DNA of 64,000 nt from Paeniglutamicibacter quisquiliarum (GTDB lineage Bacteria > Actinomycetota > Actinomycetes > Actinomycetales > Micrococcaceae). The position numbers and the translations under genes are program-made. The notes below the pieces were generated by a model. The model was given only the letters and a program-made list of their open reading frames with translations. It had not been told where the DNA came from and searched no databases. Below are positions 52,939-61,641 of the stretch, piece after piece. How positions within the stretch are numbered: position 1 is the first letter of the stretch; each line of letters opens with the position of its first letter. The stretch is taken from NCBI RefSeq assembly GCF_019084045.1, contig NZ_JAHRED010000007.1:124001-188000 (forward strand). The letters are read 5' to 3'.

Positions 52939-53741
52939 CGCGGCGCGCCCGGCCGTGGGTCGGCAACAATGACGGGAATGCCCGACTCCACCAATTCGCG
53001 CTGCTGCTCGGCGGTGATCCCGTCATCGGTGATCAGCGCGCTGAAGGTCGACCTGGCCAGCGTTGCAAAGGCGCTGTGCCCGATCTTAGAGGAGTCGCAC
53101 ACCAGGTAGCTGCGGCGCGCCCGGCGGATCATCAAGTCGTTGATGGAAGCCTCGAACTCGTCCGAGACCGTTGGACCGATGTGCGCCTCCAGCCCGTTGA
53201 TGCCCACGAAGGCAACGTCCAGGGTGACCTTCTCCAGGGATTGCTCCGCAAAGGGACCGACCAGCTCGTAGGACCGCGGGTTCAGCACTCCCCCGGTGAC
53301 CATCACCTTCACGTGCGTGCGCACCGCCAGCATCGAGGCGATGTTGACGGCGTTGGTGACCACGGTGAACGTGGTCCGCCCGGAATCGTTGACCAGCTCG
53401 CGGCGCATCCCCAGTTGCGTGGCAATGGCGCTGGACGTCGTGCCGCCCGACAGGCCCACCACCATGTCCTGGGTGACCATGGAGGCCGCGAGCACCGCGA
53501 TGGCGTGCTTCTGCACCGCCGCGTCTTCCTTTTGGTAGCGAACCGGCAGGTCGTAGGCCACGGTGTTGGACACCGCTCCCCCGTGGGTGCGCGAGAGCAG
53601 CGAGGAGGCAGCCAACGAGTCCAGGTCCCGGCGTGCGGTGGCGGGCGAGACCTCGAGCCTGCGCACGATGTCCTCGACCTCGATCTTCCCGAAGCGGGAA
53701 AGCATCTCGAGGATGGCGTTGAGGCGTTCTTCGCGTTTCAC
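52935..53741 (-). CDS. DeoR/GlpR-family transcriptional regulator of the sugar cluster
   Basis: Repressor of 268 aa from GTG 53741 (VKREERLNAILEMLSRFGKI). An N-terminal DeoR helix-turn-helix reads IVRRLEVSPATARRDLDSLA with SLLSRTHGGAV, followed by the effector-binding DeoRC domain (VGLSGGTTSSAIATQL, VTGGVLNPRSYELVGP). It is last in the ABC importer operon region and likely controls both that operon and the catabolic operon upstream. The effector is probably a phosphorylated amino sugar or tagatose phosphate. Confidence 0.9.
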   Translation of the reverse strand: MKREERLNAILEMLSRFGKIEVEDIVRRLEVSPATARRDLDSLAASSLLSRTHGGAVSNTVAYDLPVRYQKEDAAVQKHAIAVLAASMVTQDMVVGLSGGTTSSAIATQLGMRRELVNDSGRTTFTVVTNAVNIASMLAVRTHVKVMVTGGVLNPRSYELVGPFAEQSLEKVTLDVAFVGINGLEAHIGPTVSDEFEASINDLMIRRARRSYLVCDSSKIGHSAFATLARSTFSALITDDGITAEQQRELVESGIPVIVADPRPGAPR

Positions 53742-53928
53742 CTTTTCACCCGTCTGTCGTCGTGTGGCCGGTTGGGGGGGAATCAACCGACAGTTCTCTG
53801 CTGCGGGGGCCGCGTGCTGCTGGGGCCCGGCCCGTTCGCCGGGCCGGCCGTCACCGCATTCGGTTCCGATGTTCCGCGGAAGGCGAGGTCACCAGGGTTT
53901 TGGCGAACGGCGCCGCGGGCACGGGATC

Positions 53929-54786
53929 CTACTTTACAGCTCCGGCGGCAAGGCCGCCGATCAGCCGCTTCTCAATGAGCATGAACAGGACAATCACCGG
54001 GATGATGGCCACGATCGAGACGCCGAAGACATATTGCCAGGCGGTGGAATACTGTCCCACGAACCTGGTCAGCGCCACCGACAGCGGCTGGTTCTCCGCG
54101 GTGGAGAGGATGACCAGGGAGGCGGCGAATTCGTTCCAGCAGGAGACGAAGGTGAAGATCACCGCGGTCACGATGCCCGGCCAGACCAGCGGCAGGTTGA
54201 TACGGAAGAGCACCCGGAGCTTTCCGGCCCCGTCGATCTGGGCGGCCTCGTCGACCTCCTTGGGAACGGAGGCAAAGAACGAATGCATGATCCACACGGC
54301 GAAGGCCAGGTTGAAGGCGGCGTTGATCAGGATCATGGCCAGCCAGGTGTCGTAGAGATTCATGGCGAGCATCTGCTTGAACAGGCCCGCGGTCAGCACC
54401 GCCGGCTGCAGCATCTGGGTGACGATCACCAGGAACATGAAGACCATCTTGCCCGGGAACTTGAAGCGGGCGGTGTAGTAGGCGGCCGGGGTGGCCACCA
54501 GCAGCACCAGCAAGGTGGCCGAGAGGGAGATGACGATGGTGGAGATGAGGTTGAAGGCCACCGGTGTTTCGGGGGTGTCCCACATGGTCAGGTAGTTCGA
54601 CCACTGCGCCCCTTCCCGCGGCATGTAGCTTGGCGGGATGGCAAGGATTTCGGCCTGGGTCTTGAGCGACCCAAAGAACATGATCCCGTAGGGAATCAGG
54701 AACGCGACGGCAACCAGCAAGCCCACAACCATGCGCCAAATGACGGTTCGGCGGGACGCACGGTCCTCGGTGATCAGGATCGACAT
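53929..54786 (-). CDS. Carbohydrate ABC transporter permease (MalG type)
   Basis: Six-helix permease of 285 aa starting MSILITEDRASRRTVIWRMV. The EAA loop that docks the ATPase reads EVDEAAQIDGAGKLRVLFRI. It lies 7 nt downstream of the MalF-type permease. No ATPase gene is present, so a shared MsiK-like ATPase encoded elsewhere is likely, as is common for actinobacterial sugar importers. Confidence 0.92.
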   Translation of the reverse strand: MSILITEDRASRRTVIWRMVVGLLVAVAFLIPYGIMFFGSLKTQAEILAIPPSYMPREGAQWSNYLTMWDTPETPVAFNLISTIVISLSATLLVLLVATPAAYYTARFKFPGKMVFMFLVIVTQMLQPAVLTAGLFKQMLAMNLYDTWLAMILINAAFNLAFAVWIMHSFFASVPKEVDEAAQIDGAGKLRVLFRINLPLVWPGIVTAVIFTFVSCWNEFAASLVILSTAENQPLSVALTRFVGQYSTAWQYVFGVSIVAIIPVIVLFMLIEKRLIGGLAAGAVK

Positions 54787-54793
54787 GGGATTC

Positions 54794-55717
54794 CTAGACC
54801 TCCCTCATGGGCTTGACCGTCTTGACGTAGATCGCGACAATCACCAGCACGATCGCGAAGTTCACCACCGAGAGCGCCGAGGAGATGTCCAGCCGGCGGT
54901 CGAATTGCAGCACCTTGAAGATGTAGGTCATCAAGGTGTCCGCGCTGTAGCCGGGAATGGAACCGGTGATGATCTTCAGGATCGGCAGGTTGTTGAACAC
55001 GTTGATGATGTTGATCAGCACGGCAACCGCCAGCGCCCCGCGCAGCTGCGGCAGGATCACGAAAATGTAGGTTCCCCAGCGATTCGCCCCGTCCATGCGG
55101 GCGGCCTCCAACGTCTCGTTGGGGATCGCCTGCAGGCCGGCCAGGAGCGTGTAGGTGGTGAACGGAATCGACACGAAGATCGCAACCACGATGGCCACCG
55201 CCATGGCCGGGACGGCGTTCTTGGTGAACCCGTAGCCCTCGTCCAGGACGCCGATGTCGGTGAGGAACTTGTTGAAGATCCCGTAGTTGGGATCCGCCGC
55301 GTAGTAGAACACGGTGGTGGTCATGACCACCGACGCCGCCCACGGGACGATGACTGCCATGCGCACCAGGGTCCGCCCGGGGAAGGGCTTGTTCAGGAAC
55401 TGCGCCAGCGCCAGCGAAATCACCACGGTGATTGCCACCACGACCACCACCCAGACCACGGTGTTCAGCAGGATGCGCGGCAGCGCCGGGTCGGCGAAGA
55501 CCTTGGAGAAGTTCGCGAATCCCACGCCCTCGAGGTCGGTGCCGACCTGCGAGATCTTCCGGGTGGAGTTGTAGATCATGTATCCGGCCGGGAACACCAC
55601 GATGGCCAGGATCAGCAGGAGGGCCGGCCCGATCCAGGGCAGCGCCGAGAGGAACGACCCGCCTTCCCTGGCGGAGGTGCGCGCGGATCTGCGCTTCGGG
55701 GCGGTTGCGACGCTCAT
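54794..55717 (-). CDS. Carbohydrate ABC transporter permease (MalF type)
   Basis: Permease of 307 aa with about six helices and an EAA loop ETLEAARMDGANRWGTYIF. It follows the binding protein gene with a 107-nt gap and precedes the MalG-type permease. The N-terminus is basic (MSVATAPKRRSARTSA), with a first helix near residues 25-47. Confidence 0.92.
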   Translation of the reverse strand: MSVATAPKRRSARTSAREGGSFLSALPWIGPALLLILAIVVFPAGYMIYNSTRKISQVGTDLEGVGFANFSKVFADPALPRILLNTVVWVVVVVAITVVISLALAQFLNKPFPGRTLVRMAVIVPWAASVVMTTTVFYYAADPNYGIFNKFLTDIGVLDEGYGFTKNAVPAMAVAIVVAIFVSIPFTTYTLLAGLQAIPNETLEAARMDGANRWGTYIFVILPQLRGALAVAVLINIINVFNNLPILKIITGSIPGYSADTLMTYIFKVLQFDRRLDISSALSVVNFAIVLVIVAIYVKTVKPMREV

Positions 55718-55824
55718 GGCGGGGGTCTCCTGCGTTACGGGGACGGAAATTGGTTGGCCTCAACCGCGGACGGGGCTCCCATGGTGGAGGTGAGCCCCGT
55801 CCGTCTCGGCCGGGAGCGGTGCAG

Positions 55825-57087
55825 CTAGCTGGCCGCGTCGGCCTTGGCCTGGATTTCCTTCAGGACCTCCGCAGCGCTCTTGCCCGTGTCGATCTGCCCC
55901 ATCAACGACTTGAACGCGCCATCGGTGGCGTTCCATGCAGGGTTGGTGGTCGGGTAGAACACCGCATTGGGCAACATGTCCAGGAACGGCTTGAGCGTCT
56001 CGTCGCCCGCCAGCTTCTCGGAGCCGGACTTGGTGGTCGGCAGGAAGCCCTCGGTGGACACCCAATCGGTGTAGACGTCGGCGGCGAAGAAGTAGTCCAT
56101 GAACTTCTTGACGGCCGCGGTCTTGGACCCGTCGTTCTTGAACGACATCAGGCGGTCGGCGACGCCGAGGGTTGCCGGGGCACCGGACTTGGTGGCCACC
56201 GGCGCGATGCCGTACTCAAGGTCGGGGTTCTCCTTCTCGATCTGGCCAACGGTCTGCGGCAGCCCATAGGCGAAACCCAGCTTGCCCTGGACGAAGGTGT
56301 TGAGCATCGGGGTGCGCTGGGTGGCCCCCGGGTTCTTTTGCGTGGCCCCGTCCTTGATCATCTTCTGCATGTACTCGGTGGCCTCGACGTTGGCCGGGGT
56401 GTCCACGGCAATGCTGGCGGTGTCGCCGAAGTTGCCGCCGTTGCCGGCGAACCAGATCATCGATTCGCCCTGCGCTTCTTCGCTGCCCAGCGGCATGCCG
56501 TAGCCGTCGGCCTTGGTCTTCTCGCTCACGGCCATGGCTGCGTCGTGGAGTTCGTCCCAGGTCTTGGGGACCGCGGAGATCCCGGCCTCCTCCATCAGCG
56601 TCTTGTTGTAGAACAGGGCGCGGGCCGAGGCAATCAGCGGCAGGCCGTACTGGGTTCCTTCGAGCTTTTCGTTGTCGGCAAACGAGGGCTGGAAGTCGGC
56701 CACGGTCGCCTCGGAGGCGATGTCGGTGGCCGGGGCCAGCAGTCCCTCGGCGGCGAATTCGGCGAAGGCGCCGCCGTTGTAGATGTCGGGTGCCTTGTTG
56801 CCCTGGACCTTCGTCTTCAGCACGCTTTCCAGGTTTTCCCAGGACTGGATCTCAAGGTTGATCTTCACGTCCGAGTTGGCAGCCTCGAAGTCCTTGATCA
56901 CGCCCTCCCACAGGGCCTTGGTTCCGGTGGAATAGCTGGGAACCAGCATGTCCAGGGTGGTGACGCTGCCGGGGGCGCCGGACTCGCCGCCGTCGGTGGT
57001 GCCCCCGCCGAATCCGCAAGAGGTCAGCAGCAGCGCGGCGGCCGCAGCGCCGGCAATGAATGTTCCTCGGAGAGTGCGCTTTTTCAT
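55825..57087 (-). CDS. Sugar ABC transporter substrate-binding lipoprotein
   Basis: Extracellular binding lipoprotein of 420 aa starting MKKRTLRGTFIAGAAAAALL at ATG 57087, with lipobox LTSC followed by GFGGGTTDGGES. The mature part fits the family 1 sugar-binding proteins (DMLVPSYSTGTKALWEGVIK, APDIYNGGAFAEFAAEGLL). It is first in the importer operon, preceded by a strong palindromic operator at 57151-57188. The substrate is probably an amino sugar or GalNAc-containing oligosaccharide, inferred from the catabolic genes. Confidence 0.92.
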   Translation of the reverse strand: MKKRTLRGTFIAGAAAAALLLTSCGFGGGTTDGGESGAPGSVTTLDMLVPSYSTGTKALWEGVIKDFEAANSDVKINLEIQSWENLESVLKTKVQGNKAPDIYNGGAFAEFAAEGLLAPATDIASEATVADFQPSFADNEKLEGTQYGLPLIASARALFYNKTLMEEAGISAVPKTWDELHDAAMAVSEKTKADGYGMPLGSEEAQGESMIWFAGNGGNFGDTASIAVDTPANVEATEYMQKMIKDGATQKNPGATQRTPMLNTFVQGKLGFAYGLPQTVGQIEKENPDLEYGIAPVATKSGAPATLGVADRLMSFKNDGSKTAAVKKFMDYFFAADVYTDWVSTEGFLPTTKSGSEKLAGDETLKPFLDMLPNAVFYPTTNPAWNATDGAFKSLMGQIDTGKSAAEVLKEIQAKADAAS

Positions 57088-57112
57088 CGGTCCTCGTTCC
57101 AGGTGGTCGATG

Positions 57113-57188
57113 TGATCGTTTGTCACTTCACAACGACAAGAGTGATGTTATGTGCTTTATTTGCAATTAGAACGATCAATAAAGCACA
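57113..57188. promoter_or_regulatory. Candidate DeoR-type operator and promoter of the importer operon
   Basis: A perfect 11-bp inverted repeat TGTGCTTTATT (57151-57161) and AATAAAGCACA (57178-57188) with a 16-nt spacer lies about 64-101 bp upstream of the binding-protein start. The decamer TGATCGTTTG (57113-57122) recurs upstream of the SIS gene at 61654-61663, and AACGATCA (57171-57178) inside the spacer is its complement. A second imperfect repeat, TCGTTTGT...ACAACGA, spans 57116-57136. On the minus strand, TAACAT and TTCTAA are -10/-35-like and overlap the palindrome. Confidence 0.6.
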
Positions 57189-57386
57189 CCTTCCCTCGAT
57201 TATGCTGTGACCACGGACACGCCGTCAAGTGGTCGGGAGTCCAATCCCGGGAAATTTCCACGTTGGCCGGGAAGGTGCGGGTAAAGCCTTGTCACCCGGG
57301 GATTTTTGGGCGCATGCCCGAGCGCGAAACAGGGTATGGGGTGCCGTGGCGGGAAGACTGCGGGACGGGGTACTCGAAAGCGCGAA

Positions 57387-57809
57387 CTACTCGGCGGAGG
57401 GGCGCTGCCGCTGCCTTTTCGTTTCCGAACGCCGGCTCTTTGCGGCGAGGCGCCGTTTCTTCGAACCCCTGGTCGGTTTTGTTGCGCGCCGGCTCGCGGG
57501 CTCCGGGGCGAGGCCGGCGGCCACCAGCTCGGCGAGCTTGCGCAGGGCGGTTTCGCGATTCCGAAGTTGGGAACGCTGCTCCGAGGCGGTCACCGTGATC
57601 ACCCCTGAAACGAGGCGACGCCCGAGGCGGGTGAGCAACATCGTGCGCTGGTCCTCGGTGAGCGCCAGCGATTCGGCGATGTTCCAGAAGAGTTCTACCC
57701 GGCTGTCCGACGTGTTGACGTGCTGGCCCCCGGGCCCGGAGGAGCGCGAGAACCGCCAGCCCAATTCCGCCGCGGGAATCGTGAGCTCGGGCGACACCAA
57801 CAGATCCAT
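57387..57809 (-). CDS. arfB: Alternative ribosome-rescue factor ArfB (GGQ-domain peptidyl-tRNA hydrolase)
   Basis: 140-aa release-factor-like hydrolase that rescues stalled ribosomes. It starts MDLLVSPELTIPAAELGWRF and has the GGQ catalytic motif SRSSGPGGQHVNTSDSRVEL with Q29. The basic tail (KKRRLAAKSRRSETKRQRQR) inserts in the mRNA channel. It lies inside the sugar-gene run between the aldolase and binding-protein genes, with no functional link. Confidence 0.92.
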   Translation of the reverse strand: MDLLVSPELTIPAAELGWRFSRSSGPGGQHVNTSDSRVELFWNIAESLALTEDQRTMLLTRLGRRLVSGVITVTASEQRSQLRNRETALRKLAELVAAGLAPEPASRRATKPTRGSKKRRLAAKSRRSETKRQRQRPSAE

Positions 57810-57888
57810 GCATTAAGTGTTGCACGATGCGGCCCGGGGCCCGGGCCGCCGGGAGCGGCGGCACCCGTTGCATCACCGGGACGGATTC

Positions 57889-58731
57889 CTAGGGGCGCCG
57901 CCCGGCGAAAAGGCGCAGCAGGCGCGCGGTTTCGGCGGCCATGGCCTCCCGGCCGCGTGCCAGGTACTTGCGCGAATCGACCACCTCGGGGTTTTCCTCG
58001 AGGTACTGGCGAATGGCACGGGTGAAGAAGCCGTTCAGGTGCGTGGAGACATTGATCTTGGTCATGCCCGCCTCGATGGCAGCCACGATGTTCTCGTCGC
58101 TGACCCCCGAGGATCCGTGAAGCACCAGCGGAACATCCAGTGCGGCGCGGATCCGTCCGATCAGCTCGATATCCAGCGCCGCGGATCGATCGAGCATGGC
58201 GTGGGAGGATCCCACCGCCACGGCCAGGGCGTCCACGCCGGTGGCACCCACGAAAGACGCCGCCTCCACGGGATCCGTGCGCACACCCGGTGCGTGGGCG
58301 CCGTCCTTGCCGCCGACCTTGCCCAGCTCCGCCTCGACGTAGACCCCGGCGGCGTGAGCGTACTCGGCCACTCGCCTGGTGGCGGCGACGTTGTCGTCGT
58401 ACTCCAGGTGTGCCCCGTCAAACATGATCGAGCCGAAGCCCAGGTCCACCGCCGCGCGGGCGAGATCTTCCGATTCCGCGTGGTCCAGGTGCACGGCCAC
58501 GGGAACCGCCGCGTTTCGGGCGGCGGCGAGGGTTGCCAGGGACACCGGCTCCAGGCCCCCGTGGTAGGCGACGCAATTTTCGGAGATCTGCAGGATCACC
58601 GGGGTTTGCGCCAGCTCGGCGCCCCGGATCAGCGCCTCGGCGCTTTCCAGGTGGATGACGTTGAAGGCACCCTGGCCGATGTTGGCGCTACGGGCGGCGT
58701 TCATGATTTCTGCGGTATTGACCAGGGGCAC
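57889..58731 (-). CDS. Class II ketose-bisphosphate aldolase (tagatose-type)
   Basis: Zinc-dependent aldolase of 280 aa. It has VAVHLDHAESEDLARAAVDL with the first metal ligand, FGSIMFDGAHLEYDDNVAAT, EAELGKVGGKDGAHAPGVRT and LVLHGSSGVSDENIVAAIEA. The GatY/KbaY-type layout next to a PfkB kinase suggests cleavage of tagatose-1,6-bisphosphate to DHAP and glyceraldehyde-3-phosphate. Fructose-bisphosphate is also possible. Confidence 0.9.
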   Translation of the reverse strand: MPLVNTAEIMNAARSANIGQGAFNVIHLESAEALIRGAELAQTPVILQISENCVAYHGGLEPVSLATLAAARNAAVPVAVHLDHAESEDLARAAVDLGFGSIMFDGAHLEYDDNVAATRRVAEYAHAAGVYVEAELGKVGGKDGAHAPGVRTDPVEAASFVGATGVDALAVAVGSSHAMLDRSAALDIELIGRIRAALDVPLVLHGSSGVSDENIVAAIEAGMTKINVSTHLNGFFTRAIRQYLEENPEVVDSRKYLARGREAMAAETARLLRLFAGRRP

Positions 58732-58781
58732 CGTGGATGCGTCCTTTCAAGTGGTGTGGAGGGGGCGTGCCGCAGGTGCGG

Positions 58782-59717
58782 CTAGCGCTCCGTGGAGGAA
58801 TCAAGGATGAGTGCGCGGGCAAGGTCCGGGTGCGAGGGATGCAGCTCCCCCGCCGTCGGCATCAGCACCGCGGAGGCGGCCCAGGCCGCCGCGCGGGGAA
58901 GGATCACCGAGTCGTGGTCCTCGCGCCGGTGCAGGCCCACCGCGACGGCGGCGACCACCGAGTCCCCGGCGCCGGTGGGATTGCCCGACAGGGGCTCGGG
59001 CAGGCGGGCGGATGCCCATTGCCCGGGGGTTGCGGCGGCAAAGTGGAAGAGGCCCGCCGCTCCGGCGCTCGCATAGACATGCCCGGCCCCGGCAGCCAAG
59101 AGCATCGCGGCACCCGCCGCCAGCGAATCGGTGCCGGTGGTCTCGGCCAGCTCGTGGTGGTTGGGCTTGAGCACCGTGGCCCCGGCGCGGGCAGCGGCCA
59201 GCAATGCGGGGCCGGAGGTGTCGATGATGCTGGGGATGCCGCGGCGTGCCGCTTCCCGCACGCACCACGGATAGAAATCCTCGTCCGCCCCCTGGGGCAA
59301 TGACCCGGAGGCCACCAGGACCGTTGCCCCGCGGTCCAGCTGCGCGAGGATCCGCGCGCGGACGGCGTCCCATTCGTGCGTGCCCAGCGCCCCTCCGCGT
59401 TCGTTGAATACCGTGGTGCGACCCGTTGCGTGCTCGACCACGGCGAAACTTCGCCGGGTCTCGGCCGCGACGGGGATCAGTGCGTGCCCGACCCCGGCGG
59501 ATTCCAGTTCCCGGGTGAACACCCGCCCGTTGGCCCCGCCCACCGGAGCCAGCGCAATGACCTCGCAGCCCTGGGAGTGGGCCACCCGGGCCACGTTCAG
59601 TCCCTTGCCGCCGGCCCGGCGCATCGGGGCATCGACGCGGTTGGTCCCGCCCACGTCCATGACCTCGAGGCCGTAGGTCTCATCGACGGCGGGGTTCGGT
59701 GTGATCGTCAGGATCAT
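58782..59717 (-). CDS. PfkB-family hexose-phosphate kinase (1-phosphofructokinase / tagatose-6-phosphate kinase type)
   Basis: Ribokinase-fold kinase of 311 aa starting MILTITPNPAVDETYGLE at ATG 59717, overlapping the ROK kinase stop by ATGA. It has the GGKGLNVARVAHSQGCEV glycine loop and the catalytic NPTGAGDSVVAAVAVGL. Acting with the downstream aldolase (50 nt away), the likely substrate is tagatose-6-phosphate. Fructose-1-phosphate is an alternative. Confidence 0.92.
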   Translation of the reverse strand: MILTITPNPAVDETYGLEVMDVGGTNRVDAPMRRAGGKGLNVARVAHSQGCEVIALAPVGGANGRVFTRELESAGVGHALIPVAAETRRSFAVVEHATGRTTVFNERGGALGTHEWDAVRARILAQLDRGATVLVASGSLPQGADEDFYPWCVREAARRGIPSIIDTSGPALLAAARAGATVLKPNHHELAETTGTDSLAAGAAMLLAAGAGHVYASAGAAGLFHFAAATPGQWASARLPEPLSGNPTGAGDSVVAAVAVGLHRREDHDSVILPRAAAWAASAVLMPTAGELHPSHPDLARALILDSSTER

Positions 59718-60643
59718 GGCTTCGCGCCAAGCGCCTCGGCGGCTTTCAGGAAGGCGCCGCGCAGGCCCGCATCCTCGCCGAGCTGGGCCGGGACGATGAG
59801 CGGTTCCCGATGGTAGGAGAGCCTGCTGCGGACCGAGTGGCGCAGCGGTTCCAGCAGCGCCTCCCCGGCCTGGGCCAGCCCGCCGCCGATGATGACAGCC
59901 TCGGGGGCGATGGAGGCGCTGAGCTGGGCGATGGAAAAGGCGATGGCCTGCACGGCCTCGTCCCAGATCCTTGCCGCCGTAGGGTCCCCGGCGGCCATGG
60001 CCTCGAGCACCTCGCGGGCGCCGCGCACCTGGGTGCCGGTCGCCTGCGCGTAGCGCCTGGCGATGGCACCGGCCGATCCGAGGGTTTCCAGGCAGCCGTG
60101 GGCGCCGCAGGGGCAATCGAGCCCGCCCGGCACCGCCGCGTGGCCGAGTTCGCCAGCATATCCGCCGGCCGAGACCGGGCGCCCGTCGACGAAAAGCGCT
60201 GCGGCAACGCCGGTCCCGATGACCAGCATAACCGCGTTGCGGACCTTGCTTCCCAGCGCGGCACCTGCCCCGAATTCGAGTTCCGCGGCGCCGGCCATCG
60301 CCACGTCGTGGCCGAAGCCGACCGGGAGGCCGAAGGCCCGGGCAGCCATGTCGCGAAGGGGGGCATCGCGCCACCCGAGGTTTGCGGAGAACAGCCCGCG
60401 CCCGCGCTGCTCGTCGACGAGCCCGCACACCAGCAGCCCGACTGCCGCGGGGCGGAGAGCGGGCGCCTCCGCCATCACGTCGCTCCCCAGCCCGTGGAGC
60501 TGCTCGATCAGCGTTTCCGCGGGCTGCGCGGTGTCGCGCCGGGTGGGGACCCGGCGAATGCCCAGCAGGTTTCCCGCGTCGTCGCAGAGCGCAGCCTTGA
60601 TGTCGGTGCCTCCGACATCGAAGAGCAGGTATGGAGGGTTCAT
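59714..60643 (-). CDS. ROK-family sugar kinase
   Basis: Sugar kinase of 309 aa. It has the ATP-binding DVGGTDIKAALCDDAGNLLG, a substrate region GHDVAMAGAAELEFGAG, and the zinc-binding ROK signature DCPCGAHGCLETLGS. ROK kinases phosphorylate free hexoses or amino sugars. In this cluster it is a candidate GalNAc/galactosamine kinase. It lies 26 nt downstream of the SIS gene and is coupled to the PfkB kinase. Confidence 0.9.
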   Translation of the reverse strand: MNPPYLLFDVGGTDIKAALCDDAGNLLGIRRVPTRRDTAQPAETLIEQLHGLGSDVMAEAPALRPAAVGLLVCGLVDEQRGRGLFSANLGWRDAPLRDMAARAFGLPVGFGHDVAMAGAAELEFGAGAALGSKVRNAVMLVIGTGVAAALFVDGRPVSAGGYAGELGHAAVPGGLDCPCGAHGCLETLGSAGAIARRYAQATGTQVRGAREVLEAMAAGDPTAARIWDEAVQAIAFSIAQLSASIAPEAVIIGGGLAQAGEALLEPLRHSVRSRLSYHREPLIVPAQLGEDAGLRGAFLKAAEALGAKP

Positions 60644-60669
60644 GGTGTCAGGGACTCCCGGTCGCTTGC

Positions 60670-61578
60670 CTAGGCCTCGTCGGAGAGGATGACCGAGCGC
60701 GTCAGGTTGCGCGGGGCATCCGGGTTCATGCCCCGGGCGCGGGCTCGGTCCAGCGTGACACGGTGGATGCGGGCCAGCTCGGCCAGCGGGTGCACGTCGT
60801 TGTTGATGTACAGGGCGCCGGTGCGCACCATGTCCCCGGCCAGTCCCTCGGGCTCCTCGCCGAGCATCCAGGTGACGCGGTTGGGTGCGGCGATGGCGAT
60901 GGGGCCGTGGCGGTAGTCCATGGCGGGGTAGGACTCGGTCCAGCCCTGCACGGCCTCGCGCATCTTCAGCGCCGCCTCGTGGGCCAGCCCGACGCTCCAG
61001 CCGCGGCCCAGGAAGGTGAATTGCTCGGCGTCGATCAGTTCCGCCGGGGTCTGTGCGGCGACGGCAACCCGGGCCTCGGCTACGGCGTCGGTGAGGTCCA
61101 CGCCGACGCTGGTGAGCAGGTAGGCCAGTGCGGTGGTGGCAAAGCGGGTCTGCACCACCGATTCCTCGTCCGCGTACGGCAGCTGGACCACGGCGTCGAC
61201 CTTGGACACGATCGGGGAGGTGATGTCGCCGATGACCGCGACGGTCGGGATGGATCCGTCAAGCTCCGCCAGCAGTTCCAGGACCTCGGAGGTGGTGCCC
61301 GAGCGGGTGATGGCCACCAGCACGTCGTAGTCGCGGGTGGCGATGAAGGCCTCGGAGGCGGCGAAGGCATCGGTGACGCCCTTGCCGGCGGATTCGCGTG
61401 CGGCGGCGTAGGCCTGGGCCATGAACCAGGAGGTGCCGCAGCCCACGACGGCCACGCGCTTGCCGTCGGCCGGCAGCAGGCTCTCTGCCTTGGACTGGGC
61501 GATTGCACGTTCCCACATCTCGGGCTGCGAGGTGAGTTCGGCGTCCATGTGGTGGCCAAGCTGGCTGGTGTCGCTCAA
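60670..61578 (-). CDS. SIS-domain sugar isomerase/deaminase-like protein (AgaS-like)
   Basis: Protein of 302 aa from TTG 61578 behind AAGGAG (LSDTSQLGHHMDAELTSQ). The two SIS domains are VAVVGCGTSWFMAQAYAAAR with ITRSGTTSEVLELLAELDG, and FLGRGWSVGLAHEAALKMRE with SYPAMDYRHGPIAIA. This layout is shared with AgaS and the GlmS isomerase domain. It is probably a ketose/aldose-amino-sugar-6-phosphate deaminase or isomerase. It heads the catabolic operon; an ATG 51 nt upstream (61629) is less likely. Confidence 0.88.
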   Translation of the reverse strand: MSDTSQLGHHMDAELTSQPEMWERAIAQSKAESLLPADGKRVAVVGCGTSWFMAQAYAAARESAGKGVTDAFAASEAFIATRDYDVLVAITRSGTTSEVLELLAELDGSIPTVAVIGDITSPIVSKVDAVVQLPYADEESVVQTRFATTALAYLLTSVGVDLTDAVAEARVAVAAQTPAELIDAEQFTFLGRGWSVGLAHEAALKMREAVQGWTESYPAMDYRHGPIAIAAPNRVTWMLGEEPEGLAGDMVRTGALYINNDVHPLAELARIHRVTLDRARARGMNPDAPRNLTRSVILSDEA

Positions 61579-61641
61579 GACAGTCTCCTTCTGTGACCCG
61601 GTGCCCGTGAAGGTGCCCGGGAATGGCAAGCTCTTCCCTAC

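Noticed and set aside
55432-57210. Plus-strand reading frame (592 codons) across the sugar binding-protein gene
   Set aside because: Antisense to a convincing lipoprotein gene; Gly/Leu/Val/Arg-rich composition with no recognisable domain.
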